Part shown: positions 27,365 to 34,868 of the stretch, piece after piece
Position numbering within the stretch: position 1 is the stretch's first letter
How the letters are laid out: the number at the start of each line of letters is the position of its first letter
Source: Gracilibacillus massiliensis
GTDB lineage: Bacteria > Bacillota > Bacilli > Bacillales > Amphibacillaceae
DNA length: 64,000 nt
Direction: 5' to 3'
Assembly: GCF_001458115.1 (NCBI RefSeq)
Contig: NZ_CZRP01000013.1
Location: 1-64,000, forward strand
Made by a program: the position numbers and the translations under genes
The notes under the pieces: generated by a model
Told to the model about the DNA's origin: nothing
Database searches by the model: none
What the model saw: only the letters and a program-made list of their open reading frames with translations

Positions 27365-28696
27365 TTATTTAACAGCATTGCTAGCTATATGAACTGCATC
27401 CCACACACCTGCAAAAGGTGGGGCATAACATAGATCTGTCATTCCCAATTCATCGGCTGGCATATTATTCTGGATCGCAATCGCAAGCATATCAATTCTT
27501 AATACAACGCCAGATTGTCCAATTGCTTGTGCACCTAAAATTCTTCTTGTTCTACTCTCACAGATGATCTTGATCCATATTGGCGTTTGACCTGGATAAT
27601 AGCCCGGATGGTTTGCTGCCTTAACAAATTCGACTGTATAATCAAGTGCCATGTCTTTTGCTTCTGCTTCGGAAAGACCTGTACGCGCTAGCTCCAAATC
27701 AATGATCTTCACTGCTGCACTACCAAGTGTGCCGATATATTTACGATGAGCACCAGCGATATTTTCACCAGCTATTCGACCACATTTATTTGCATTCGTA
27801 CCTAATGGTAAATAGGTATTCTCTTGTTTTACGTAATGATATACTTCTGCGCAATCTCCAGCAGCATAGATATCTTCAAGGTTGGTACGCATTTCTCGAT
27901 CTATTCGGATCGCTCCGTTTTCTGCTAATTGAATACCAGTTCCATCTAAAAATCTAGTTGCAGGTTTAACACCAATTGATAAAATCACTAAATCTGCTTC
28001 ATATGTACCCTTGCTAGTTACAACTTGCTGAACAGATTGATAACCTTTAAATGATTCAACTCTTTCACTCAGATGTAAACCTACATTATTTTCTTGCAGG
28101 TGCTCTGATGCAATGTCCGTTATTTCTCGATCGAACGGTAATAAAATCTTTTCTGCTTGCTCGATAACACGCACATTTTTTCCCAAGCCGTGCATTGCTT
28201 CAGCAAGCTCCATTCCGATATAACCTCCACCAACAATAACGACATTCTGGATATGTGGTTGGTGTGCTTTTTCTTTTAAAGTTAGACCATCTTCCATTGT
28301 TTTTAAGATATGAATATTATCTAGGTCTAAGCCCTCAAATGGTGGCACAATAGCAGAAGTTCCTGTCGCAATCAATAATTTATCATAATGGTCCAAAAAC
28401 ATTTGACCTGTATCTACATTCCGCACCATTACTTGTTTTCTTTCCGGTGCCACTTTTACCACTTCATGAAAAATGTTGACATTTATCCCCTTTTGCTCGA
28501 ACTGTTGTTTTGTTCGTGCAATCATTTTGGTATGATCATCATTTTCACCAGATACATAATAAGGAAGACCACACGCTCCATATGAAACGTATTCTCCCTT
28601 TTCATAAACAGTTATTTCAGCATTTTGATCAATTCTTTTCAGTTTTGAAGCAGCAGACATGCCTGCTGCTACGCCACCGATAACGATTAGTTTCAT
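27365..28696 (-). CDS. CoA-disulfide reductase / NADH oxidase-family flavoprotein
   Basis: 443-residue pyridine nucleotide-disulfide oxidoreductase. N-terminal FAD motif VIGGVAAGMSAASKLKR, single active cysteine in SYGACGLPYYVSG, NAD(P) motif VVIVGGGYIGMELAEAMHGLG, FAD-binding IYAAGDCAEV, and a C-terminal dimerisation domain. The single-cysteine form matches CoA-disulfide reductases and peroxide-forming NADH oxidases. Beside a CoA-transferase and a CoA-using BMC, reduction of CoA disulfide or of another low-molecular disulfide, or NADH re-oxidation, are plausible. No targeting helix seen. Confidence 0.85.
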   Translation of the reverse strand: MKLIVIGGVAAGMSAASKLKRIDQNAEITVYEKGEYVSYGACGLPYYVSGENDDHTKMIARTKQQFEQKGINVNIFHEVVKVAPERKQVMVRNVDTGQMFLDHYDKLLIATGTSAIVPPFEGLDLDNIHILKTMEDGLTLKEKAHQPHIQNVVIVGGGYIGMELAEAMHGLGKNVRVIEQAEKILLPFDREITDIASEHLQENNVGLHLSERVESFKGYQSVQQVVTSKGTYEADLVILSIGVKPATRFLDGTGIQLAENGAIRIDREMRTNLEDIYAAGDCAEVYHYVKQENTYLPLGTNANKCGRIAGENIAGAHRKYIGTLGSAAVKIIDLELARTGLSEAEAKDMALDYTVEFVKAANHPGYYPGQTPIWIKIICESRTRRILGAQAIGQSGVVLRIDMLAIAIQNNMPADELGMTDLCYAPPFAGVWDAVHIASNAVK

Positions 28697-28743
28697 GTCA
28701 CAGGTCTCCTATTCGTTTAATGTTACCTTTTATCACGGAGCTA

Positions 28744-28786
28744 ACCGTCCGTAACAAAGAAACTAAGTGGGGGATAAACGGACGGT
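28744..28786. promoter_or_regulatory. Inverted repeat between the BMC genes and the CoA-disulfide reductase gene
   Basis: ACCGTCCGT and ACGGACGGT, a perfect 9-bp inverted repeat separated by 25 bases, GC-rich in an AT-rich setting. It could be an operator or an RNA hairpin. No T-run follows on either strand. Confidence 0.45.
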
Positions 28787-28809
28787 AACATCCTGATAAG
28801 TTTCGCTAA

Positions 28810-28842
28810 CAATCAGTGGGAGTCAAAAACTCCCACTGATTG
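28810..28842 (-). terminator. Strong hairpin at the end of the BMC operon
   Basis: CAATCAGTGGGAGT / ACTCCCACTGATTG: a perfect 14-bp stem with a 5-base loop, 11 bases past the BMC-P stop. The T-run is in the loop rather than after the stem, so it may attenuate, or protect the 3' end, rather than terminate fully. Confidence 0.65.
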
Positions 28843-28852
28843 CAGTCTCATT

Positions 28853-29110
28853 TTATAGACCATCTGGTGCTTGATCAACAATACCTACCACAACGGCATC
28901 AATCGGTGCATGTTGATGCAATGCATGTTGAACAGCACTTCCAAAACTTACTAATACGAGTTCACCTTCACCTGCACCGATCGTATCTGCAGCTACAAAC
29001 CATTCTTTATTCTCACCATTATATGGCTCAATAACTAATAGTTTGTAACCTTGTAATGTATCATATTTTCGTGTTGAAATGACACGATTAATTACTTTAC
29101 CTATTACCAT
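28853..29110 (-). CDS. BMC pentameric vertex protein (EutN/CcmL family, BMC-P)
   Basis: 85-residue shell protein forming pentamers that cap the microcompartment vertices. The family hallmark is an N-terminal MVIGKVINRVISTRKYDTLQGYKLLVIEP with FVAADTIGAGEGELVLVSFGSA and a final DAVVVGIVD. GGAGG lies 8 bases before the ATG at 29110, preferred over an earlier TTG. Last gene of the BMC operon and its only BMC-P, needed to close the shell. Confidence 0.95.
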   Translation of the reverse strand: MVIGKVINRVISTRKYDTLQGYKLLVIEPYNGENKEWFVAADTIGAGEGELVLVSFGSAVQHALHQHAPIDAVVVGIVDQAPDGL

Positions 29111-29138
29111 TTGTTCAACCTCCAAAGTTGGATAGGTC

Positions 29139-29804
29139 TTACTTCATTATATTTAAGTATTCCTTACCCGTAATAGCAAAGGCATTGGCATCATCCGTGT
29201 CGATATGCATGTCGAGCGCATATCGCTCACTGACACGGATCGTTACATTTCCCATAATGCCCGCTTTTTCTCCATCTACTTGCACCTGAACTTGTTGATG
29301 ATTCTCTACCCCGAATGCTTTTGCATCATGTGGTGACATATGAATATGACGATCGGCAATGATACAACCTTCATCTAAATCAATACGACCTTTGGGACCA
29401 ATAATAGAGATAGGTGCAGAACCTGAGACATCCCCTGAATGTCTAACAGGTGGCTTGAGTCCCAATTTGAAGCTATCGGTCCTTGAAACCTCAACTTGTG
29501 TCTGTTTTCTAAGTGGTGCAACAATACGTACCCGTGCTATCTCAGACTTTGGTCCAACTATCGTTACTTGTTCTACACAAGCATATTGTCCTGGCTGAGA
29601 TATATCACGATATTTTTGAAACGTGTAATCTTTCCCAAACAAAATGTCTGCATGTTCTTTCTCTAAGTGAACGTGTCGTGCTGAAATGCTAACAGGTACA
29701 CGTGAAGAAGTATCGTTTATCACTTCAATTTGATTTGCTTTAATCTCTTCCATCACTGCTTCCGTAATAGCAAGATATAATGCTGATTTTCGCTCTTCAT
29801 TCAT
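29139..29804 (-). CDS. pduL: BMC-associated phosphotransacylase PduL
   Basis: 221 residues with the two PTAC half-domains. The zinc-binding histidine clusters are SARHVHLEKEHA in the first and IADRHIHMSPHDA in the second. PduL moves the acyl group from acyl-CoA to phosphate and regenerates CoA inside the lumen. The N-terminus has an amphipathic helix (ALYLAITEAVMEEIKA, residues 8-23) before the first domain, resembling an encapsulation peptide. It completes the metabolosome core with the aldehyde dehydrogenase. 18 bases from the upstream BMC-H gene. Confidence 0.93.
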   Translation of the reverse strand: MNEERKSALYLAITEAVMEEIKANQIEVINDTSSRVPVSISARHVHLEKEHADILFGKDYTFQKYRDISQPGQYACVEQVTIVGPKSEIARVRIVAPLRKQTQVEVSRTDSFKLGLKPPVRHSGDVSGSAPISIIGPKGRIDLDEGCIIADRHIHMSPHDAKAFGVENHQQVQVQVDGEKAGIMGNVTIRVSERYALDMHIDTDDANAFAITGKEYLNIMK

Positions 29805-29821
29805 GCCGGATCAGCCCTTTA

Positions 29822-30097
29822 TTATTTGAATTGAGGTAATAATTTACTGATGTCGCTGTGCGGACGCGGAATAACATGGACTGCTACTACTTCTCCTACT
29901 CGTCCTGCTGCTTCTGCACCTACTTCTGTTGCTGCTTTTACTGCGCCGACATCACCTTTAATAATGACAGATACTAGACCTGATCCAATCTTTTCACTGC
30001 CTACCACTTCTACATTTGCAGCCTTTAACATTGCGTCTGCTGCCTCGATCGATGCTGTTAGTCCTCTAGTTTCAATTACTCCTAATGAATCACTCAT
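29822..30097 (-). CDS. BMC-H shell hexamer protein, copy 1
   Basis: 91-residue single-BMC-domain protein that tiles the shell facets as hexamers: [26 protein letters not shown], then [23 protein letters not shown] and a [15 protein letters not shown] end. It is identical to copy 2 at 30116-30391 over the first 81 residues and differs only in the last ten (ISKLLPQFK here). The 19 base differences I count in that core are all silent. Confidence 0.95.
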   Translation of the reverse strand: MSDSLGVIETRGLTASIEAADAMLKAANVEVVGSEKIGSGLVSVIIKGDVGAVKAATEVGAEAAGRVGEVVAVHVIPRPHSDISKLLPQFK

Positions 30098-30115
30098 GTG
30101 AATACCTCCGTTTTT

Positions 30116-30391
30116 TTATTTAGTAAGATTTAATAATTTATTTACATCACTGTGTGGACGTGGGATGACATGGACTGCAACTACTTCTCCTACTCGTCCT
30201 GCTGCTTCTGCGCCTACTTCTGTTGCTGCTTTTACTGCTCCAACATCACCCTTAATAATGACAGATACTAAACCTGATCCAATCTTTTCACTGCCAACTA
30301 CTTCTACATTTGCAGCCTTTAACATTGCGTCTGCTGCCTCAATTGATGCTGTTAAACCTCTCGTTTCGATTACTCCTAGTGAATCACTCAT
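30116..30391 (-). CDS. BMC-H shell hexamer protein, copy 2
   Basis: 91 residues, duplicate of copy 1 with tail VNKLLNLTK. The PduA-like pore-loop region is KIGSGLVSV. Its ATG overlaps the stop of the upstream lysine-tailed BMC gene (ATGAGTGA), so they are translated together. The two copies are probably the main facet proteins. Confidence 0.95.
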   Translation of the reverse strand: MSDSLGVIETRGLTASIEAADAMLKAANVEVVGSEKIGSGLVSVIIKGDVGAVKAATEVGAEAAGRVGEVVAVHVIPRPHSDVNKLLNLTK

Positions 30392-30779
30392 TATTTTCGT
30401 CCTCCTCTATTGTTTTTGTTGCTTGTTTTTTTGTTGTTCTCGTTTTTCTAGTTGCTTGTTTCTTAGCTGTTGGTTGCTTTTCAGCTTTTTTAGTGCTTGG
30501 AATTGCGTATTTCAAAATTTCAGGATGTGGATTAGTAATGACAACTGCATTTTTTAATGGTTGATCCGGTTTTGTTTGGTCAACTCGTTTGGCAGTTTCG
30601 ATTGCTAACGTTACATCAGAAATGGAACCACCAATAATAAGCGATACTAACTTACCACCCAATTGATTGTGACTGGTCAGAAATTCTACGTCAGCAGCTT
30701 TTGTCACCTGATCCAACATTTCCATCGCAACAGGAAAATATTTTGTTTCAATAATACCGATTGCTTCATGCTGTGTCAT
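30384..30779 (-). CDS. BMC-H shell protein with lysine/threonine-rich C-terminal tail
   Basis: 131 residues. A BMC domain fills about residues 1-93 ([51 protein letters not shown]). Then comes a tail rich in Lys, Thr, Ala and Arg ([18 protein letters not shown]) and a short acidic end (IEEDENNE). The domain is divergent from copies 1 and 2. The tail is disordered-looking and strongly basic, and could bind cargo, nucleic acid or polyphosphate, or other shell parts. Overlaps its neighbours by 8 and 4 bases. Confidence 0.9.
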   Translation of the reverse strand: MTQHEAIGIIETKYFPVAMEMLDQVTKAADVEFLTSHNQLGGKLVSLIIGGSISDVTLAIETAKRVDQTKPDQPLKNAVVITNPHPEILKYAIPSTKKAEKQPTAKKQATRKTRTTKKQATKTIEEDENNE

Positions 30780-31066
30780 GAAGATTCACCTTCTTTGTTC
30801 GGAATCAGTTTACCATATAATTGTTGATCTGGTTTAGGGATTACTTTTACCGCTACTACTTGTCCGTGCATGGAAGCTTGATCTGCACCAACTTCTAAAG
30901 CTGCTTGAACAGAAGCTAAATCCCCTTCAATCATAATCGTTAACAAACCTGATCCAGCTTGATCAACCTTCGTTACTTCAACAAAAGCATGTTTACTCAT
31001 AGCATCGATAGCAATCGTGGCTGTTACAGTGCCTATCACTTCTATTAATCCTAATGATTTCTTCAT
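30776..31066 (-). CDS. BMC-H shell protein
   Basis: 96-residue single BMC domain: LGLIEVIGTVTATIAIDAMSKHAFVE, GSGLLTIMIEGDLASVQAALEVGADQA, VVAVKVIPKPDQQ. It is distinct from the duplicated pair, with a different pore loop (DQAGSGLL) and tail. The stop overlaps the next gene's start (ATGA). Confidence 0.93.
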   Translation of the reverse strand: MKKSLGLIEVIGTVTATIAIDAMSKHAFVEVTKVDQAGSGLLTIMIEGDLASVQAALEVGADQASMHGQVVAVKVIPKPDQQLYGKLIPNKEGESS

Positions 31067-31088
31067 GATTATTCCCCTAACTAAACTG

Positions 31089-31409
31089 CTATGGACGCTT
31101 TACTTTGCCAATACCTAATAATTTTTCAAGACCTGGAGCCTGATTTGGTATAAAGCTTGTGACAATATCTTGTTCCTCAATAAATTGATTTGCTGTATGT
31201 CTCGCTGTTTCTAAAGCAACCTTTACATCAGAAACATTTCCAGTAAATTTGACTTGTACAACAACCGGAATCTTTGCATGATTACCAGTAGCTGGATTAT
31301 TACAATCCATTGCCTGAATTTCAACGTTGGCTGTCTTACATGCTTGATCCATCGCTGCCATTGCTACACTAAAGCCTAACACTTCTAATAGTCCAACTGC
31401 TTCACCCAT
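31089..31409 (-). CDS. BMC-domain shell protein with internal insertion
   Basis: 106 residues. EAVGLLEVLGFSVAMAAMDQACKTANVE begins a BMC domain. The pore-loop area is longer than in the sister proteins and reads MDCNNPATGNHAKIP, with a cysteine, before VVVQVKFTGNVSDVKVALETA. The longer loop could alter the pore or bind a ligand or metal. ATG at 31409 with AGGTGA before it. An earlier in-frame GTG lacks spacing. Confidence 0.88.
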   Translation of the reverse strand: MGEAVGLLEVLGFSVAMAAMDQACKTANVEIQAMDCNNPATGNHAKIPVVVQVKFTGNVSDVKVALETARHTANQFIEEQDIVTSFIPNQAPGLEKLLGIGKVKRP

Positions 31410-31418
31410 CAGCTTCAC

Positions 31419-32954
31419 CTACCCTCTAATGTTAAAACCGCCATTTGCAATAACGGTCCGTCTTTGTCTTGTAAAGGTTCTTGCTGATGTTACCCCTTCA
31501 CCGGTTGGTCCTGCAATCGTCATAGTGGTGAAGCCTTCTCCACGGTATCCTACACCAGATAGGGAAGAGCCATTATTAACGAAAATGGTTGTACCGATTG
31601 CTTTAGCAAATTTTGTTACATTTTTAATGTGATTGGAATGCATCACAGCTGTATGGCGGTTACCATGTTCAGCATCTACTGCTTTCTCAATGGCTTCATC
31701 GATCGATTTTACTCTCACTATCGGTAATATCGGCATTAATTGTTCCAACTGTACATATGGATGATCGGCACCCACCTCACAGATTAGCAGTTTAGTTTGC
31801 ACATTAGAAACTCCGATTTGCTCTAAAATACGGGTAGCATCTTTTCCAACCCAATCTTTTGAAACTAAATAGTCTCTGGATAAGTACGAACAGCCCCCTG
31901 GTATGCCTTCTTTATTTTCTTTTAAGGTAAGGTTCATCACTTTTTCTAATTGTTGATGATCTAGCATATGAACTTTCTGATTTAATAACTCAAAAATTAA
32001 ATCATCTGCAACTTGATCTAATACAAAAACTTCTTTTTCTGCGATACATAACAGATTGTTATCAAAAGAAGCTCCTTCTATAATATCCTTTGCTGCTTGC
32101 TTAAGATCGGCGGTTTCATCAACAATTACAGGTGGATTTCCAGCACCTGCACCAATTGCTTTTTTACCTGATTTTAATAAACTTTTCACCATACCTGGTC
32201 CACCTGTACCTACTAATAGCTTCACTGATGGATGGTTAGCTATTTCCTGGACGGTTTCAATTGTTGGCTCTTGCACCATAGTAAGAAGGTTTTCTGGTCC
32301 ACCAGCGTTTACAATCGTTTGATTTAAAAGTTGAACCATCTCACATGATGTTTTTTTAGCAGATGGATGTACATTAAACACTACCGCATTACCGGCAGCG
32401 ATCATGCCTATACCATTATTCACGATCGTATCGATTGGGTTGGTAACTGGTGTTACTGCACCAATCACGCCAAATGGTGTTTGTTCGACAAAAGATAAGC
32501 CGTCATCACCAGAAAATGTCTCTGTTTGTAAGAGCTCAGTACCTGGCGTTTTTTCAACCGTGAGGGTTAGTTTCAACACCTTATCCTCGTAATTCCCAAG
32601 TCCGGTCTCTTCTAAAGCAGACTTCGCAAAGTAATTCACTTGTTGAACTACTGCCTGGCGAATTGAATTTATAATATTTTCTTTCTCTTCTAGCTTATAT
32701 TGTTTCATCCACGCTTCTTGAGCTTTTGAAGCAGCTTCGATTGCATCTGTTACTCGTTCAAATACACCATCTTGATTACTACTCATATTAAAAGTGTTTG
32801 AAGATGCAGAAGTTGAAAGTTGTTTCATCTTTATTGGTTGTTGTTCAGAACTTTGACTACTAGCTTGCGTTGGTTGTCTATTATCTACAGCTGCTTCCAC
32901 ATTCTTTAATACAGAATCAATAATTGTTTGAATATCTTTTTCATTTAATTGCAA
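31419..32954 (-). CDS. CoA-acylating aldehyde dehydrogenase (PduP/EutE-type), BMC lumen enzyme
   Basis: 511 residues, longer than the ~465 typical of PduP because of the N-terminus. An amphipathic helix (EKDIQTIIDSVLKNVE, residues 5-20) followed by a Gln/Ser-rich linker (about 25-60) is an encapsulation peptide of standard design. The dehydrogenase domain has PFGVIGAVTPVTNPIDTIV, LLVGTGGPGMVKSLLKSGKK and the catalytic cysteine Cys303 in FDNNLLCIAEKEVFV. It oxidises an aldehyde to acyl-CoA with NAD+. TTG start directly after the aldolase stop, AGGAGG ten bases before. Confidence 0.94.
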   Translation of the reverse strand: MQLNEKDIQTIIDSVLKNVEAAVDNRQPTQASSQSSEQQPIKMKQLSTSASSNTFNMSSNQDGVFERVTDAIEAASKAQEAWMKQYKLEEKENIINSIRQAVVQQVNYFAKSALEETGLGNYEDKVLKLTLTVEKTPGTELLQTETFSGDDGLSFVEQTPFGVIGAVTPVTNPIDTIVNNGIGMIAAGNAVVFNVHPSAKKTSCEMVQLLNQTIVNAGGPENLLTMVQEPTIETVQEIANHPSVKLLVGTGGPGMVKSLLKSGKKAIGAGAGNPPVIVDETADLKQAAKDIIEGASFDNNLLCIAEKEVFVLDQVADDLIFELLNQKVHMLDHQQLEKVMNLTLKENKEGIPGGCSYLSRDYLVSKDWVGKDATRILEQIGVSNVQTKLLICEVGADHPYVQLEQLMPILPIVRVKSIDEAIEKAVDAEHGNRHTAVMHSNHIKNVTKFAKAIGTTIFVNNGSSLSGVGYRGEGFTTMTIAGPTGEGVTSARTFTRQRRTVIANGGFNIRG

Positions 32955-33758
32955 CTACAAGGCGCCTCCTTTCTGAAGTTGTTCGATGACTCGTTTCGTC
33001 ACTTTTTCGACAATGTCTTGAAGAACCTGATCTTTTGATTTATTTGCTTCCGAGTTCGAGCTTTGTTCCGGAACATTACATGGCGGTACACCACCAGTTT
33101 TTATTCCCATCTTATCTCGCATATCAATTAAATCTGATATTTGATTACAGTTTAATTCATTTGCTTTATTCAAGATGTTCGTCGAATAGGTCAACATTAA
33201 AGCGTAATGCTCTAATGACTCCATGCGATAATAAGCCTCAAATAAGTCACGCCCCCATGTTAAAGCCCCATGGTTTGCGAGTAAAACCGCATGATGATCC
33301 TTAATCAATGGTGTAATCGAGTCAGGAACTTCCTCCGTACTAGGTGTGGCATATGGTGCAACAGGAACTCTACCTAACAAAACAACAGCTTCTGGAGAGA
33401 CAGGTTTTTCAAGATCAATGCCTGCAATCGCATAGGATGTCGCCATTGGTGGATGGGCATGAACCACAGCATTTGTATCTTCACTTTCCCGGTAAACTCT
33501 CAAGTGCATTTTCACTTCGGAAGATGGCTTTCGATTTCCGGCAATGATTGTACCGTCTAAACGCATTTTTACCATCATGTCTGGCGTCAAGTAACCTTTA
33601 CTTACTCCAGTTGGTGTTGTCCAGATTGTATCAGGACCAACTCGAACCGAAATATTCCCGTCATTGGCGGCCACAAAGTTCTTTTGATAAATACGTTTGC
33701 CTATTTCGACCATCCATTTTTTAGCTTCAAAATCACTATAATATTTTTTCTGATACAA
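32955..33758 (-). CDS. Class II sugar-phosphate aldolase with C-terminal encapsulation peptide
   Basis: 267 residues: an aldolase II/adducin domain (about 1-215) of the fuculose-1-phosphate/5-deoxyribulose-1-phosphate type. Zinc and catalytic residues are visible: Glu81 (SSEVKMH), His100 and His102 (HAHPP), His163 (ANHGALTWG). After a linker (CNVPEQSSNSEANK) the last 25 residues form an amphipathic helix (VLQDIVEKVTKRVIEQLQ, 245-262), an encapsulation peptide. It would split a ketose-1-phosphate to DHAP and an aldehyde inside the shell. Neighbouring mtnA and mtnK homologues point to 5-deoxy- or 5-methylthioribulose-1-phosphate. Confidence 0.92.
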   Translation of the reverse strand: MYQKKYYSDFEAKKWMVEIGKRIYQKNFVAANDGNISVRVGPDTIWTTPTGVSKGYLTPDMMVKMRLDGTIIAGNRKPSSEVKMHLRVYRESEDTNAVVHAHPPMATSYAIAGIDLEKPVSPEAVVLLGRVPVAPYATPSTEEVPDSITPLIKDHHAVLLANHGALTWGRDLFEAYYRMESLEHYALMLTYSTNILNKANELNCNQISDLIDMRDKMGIKTGGVPPCNVPEQSSNSEANKSKDQVLQDIVEKVTKRVIEQLQKGGAL

Positions 33759-33792
33759 CAGCTATCCCCCCTTTCCTAAATATGGATTCCAA

Positions 33793-34854
33793 TTAATCAA
33801 ATAATTTAGCTAAGTTTTCTTTATATGATGGGGACACAATACCTTTTTCGGTAATAATTCCAGTTATTAATGTATGGTCTGTTACATCAAATGCTGGATT
33901 ATAAGTCTTCACTTGTTCTGGTGCCATCGATTCACTATACCATTTTGTTTTAATTTCTTCCTCTGGACGTAATTCTATTTCAATATCATTGCCAGTTTCC
34001 GTATTAAGGTCAATCGTTGACATTGGGGCACAGACATAAACCGGAATGCCATAGTGTTTGGCTAATATCGCTACACCTGAGGTCCCGATTTTATTTGCTG
34101 CATCTCCGTTTGCTGCCACACGATCACAACCAACTAAGACTGCTTGAATCTTCTTTTGACTCATTACAATCGAAGCCATATTGTCACATATCAATGTAAC
34201 ATCTACTCCTGCTTCATTTAATTCCCATGCCGTCAGACGCGCTCCTTGCAACAACGGTCTTGTTTCATCAGCAAATACTTTAAAATCGTAACCTTTTTCC
34301 TCACCTAAATAGATAGGAGCTAAGGCTGTTCCATATTTTGCTGTAGCAATTGTACCCGCATTACAGTGAGTCAATATCCCCCAGCCTGGTTCTAAAACTT
34401 CTAAGGCATGACGTCCAATTGCTTCACATACCTCTTGATCTTCTTTTTTTATCAAATCAGCTTCATGTTTTAAAGCTTGTTTAATTTCAGAAAGGCTTTT
34501 GTCTGTATCTTTAGTAAGTCTTGCTTCCATACGGTCCAATGCCCAAAATAGATTGACTGCAGTTGGACGAGAAGAAGCTAATTTTTCCTTTGCCTTTTTG
34601 AATTCTTGGTAAAATGCTTCAAATTCGCTAGCATTACTATTTTTAGTTACAATGTAAATCCCATATGCTGCCGCAATTCCAATTGCTGGTGCGCCTCTTA
34701 CTTTTAATTGATAAATAGCATCCCAAACATCATCTACCGTTTTAAGTTGTAAAAACTCTTTTTTATTTGGTAGTTTTGTTTGATCTAATAGGGTAATGGC
34801 ATCATTTGCATCATCCAATTTGACCGATTCAATCACCGTAACATGTTCTGCCAT
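33793..34854 (-). CDS. mtnA: Methylthioribose-1-phosphate isomerase homologue (MtnA/DrdI-like)
   Basis: 353 residues, normal MtnA length. Isomerises a 5-substituted ribose-1-phosphate to the ribulose-1-phosphate. Conserved motifs are [25 protein letters not shown] with catalytic Cys164, and [18 protein letters not shown] with Asp244. In Bacillus the same family serves methionine salvage (MTR-1-P) and, as DrdI, 5-deoxyribose disposal. Placed between the kinase and aldolase it would make the aldolase substrate. No targeting helix seen, so it likely works outside the shell. Confidence 0.93.
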   Translation of the reverse strand: MAEHVTVIESVKLDDANDAITLLDQTKLPNKKEFLQLKTVDDVWDAIYQLKVRGAPAIGIAAAYGIYIVTKNSNASEFEAFYQEFKKAKEKLASSRPTAVNLFWALDRMEARLTKDTDKSLSEIKQALKHEADLIKKEDQEVCEAIGRHALEVLEPGWGILTHCNAGTIATAKYGTALAPIYLGEEKGYDFKVFADETRPLLQGARLTAWELNEAGVDVTLICDNMASIVMSQKKIQAVLVGCDRVAANGDAANKIGTSGVAILAKHYGIPVYVCAPMSTIDLNTETGNDIEIELRPEEEIKTKWYSESMAPEQVKTYNPAFDVTDHTLITGIITEKGIVSPSYKENLAKLFD

Positions 34855-34868
34855 GTTGGCACCTCCTT

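Noticed and set aside
29850-30564. Plus-strand open frames opposite the BMC-H genes
   Set aside because: Antisense shadows of alanine/valine-rich BMC domains. The minus-strand proteins are clear family members.
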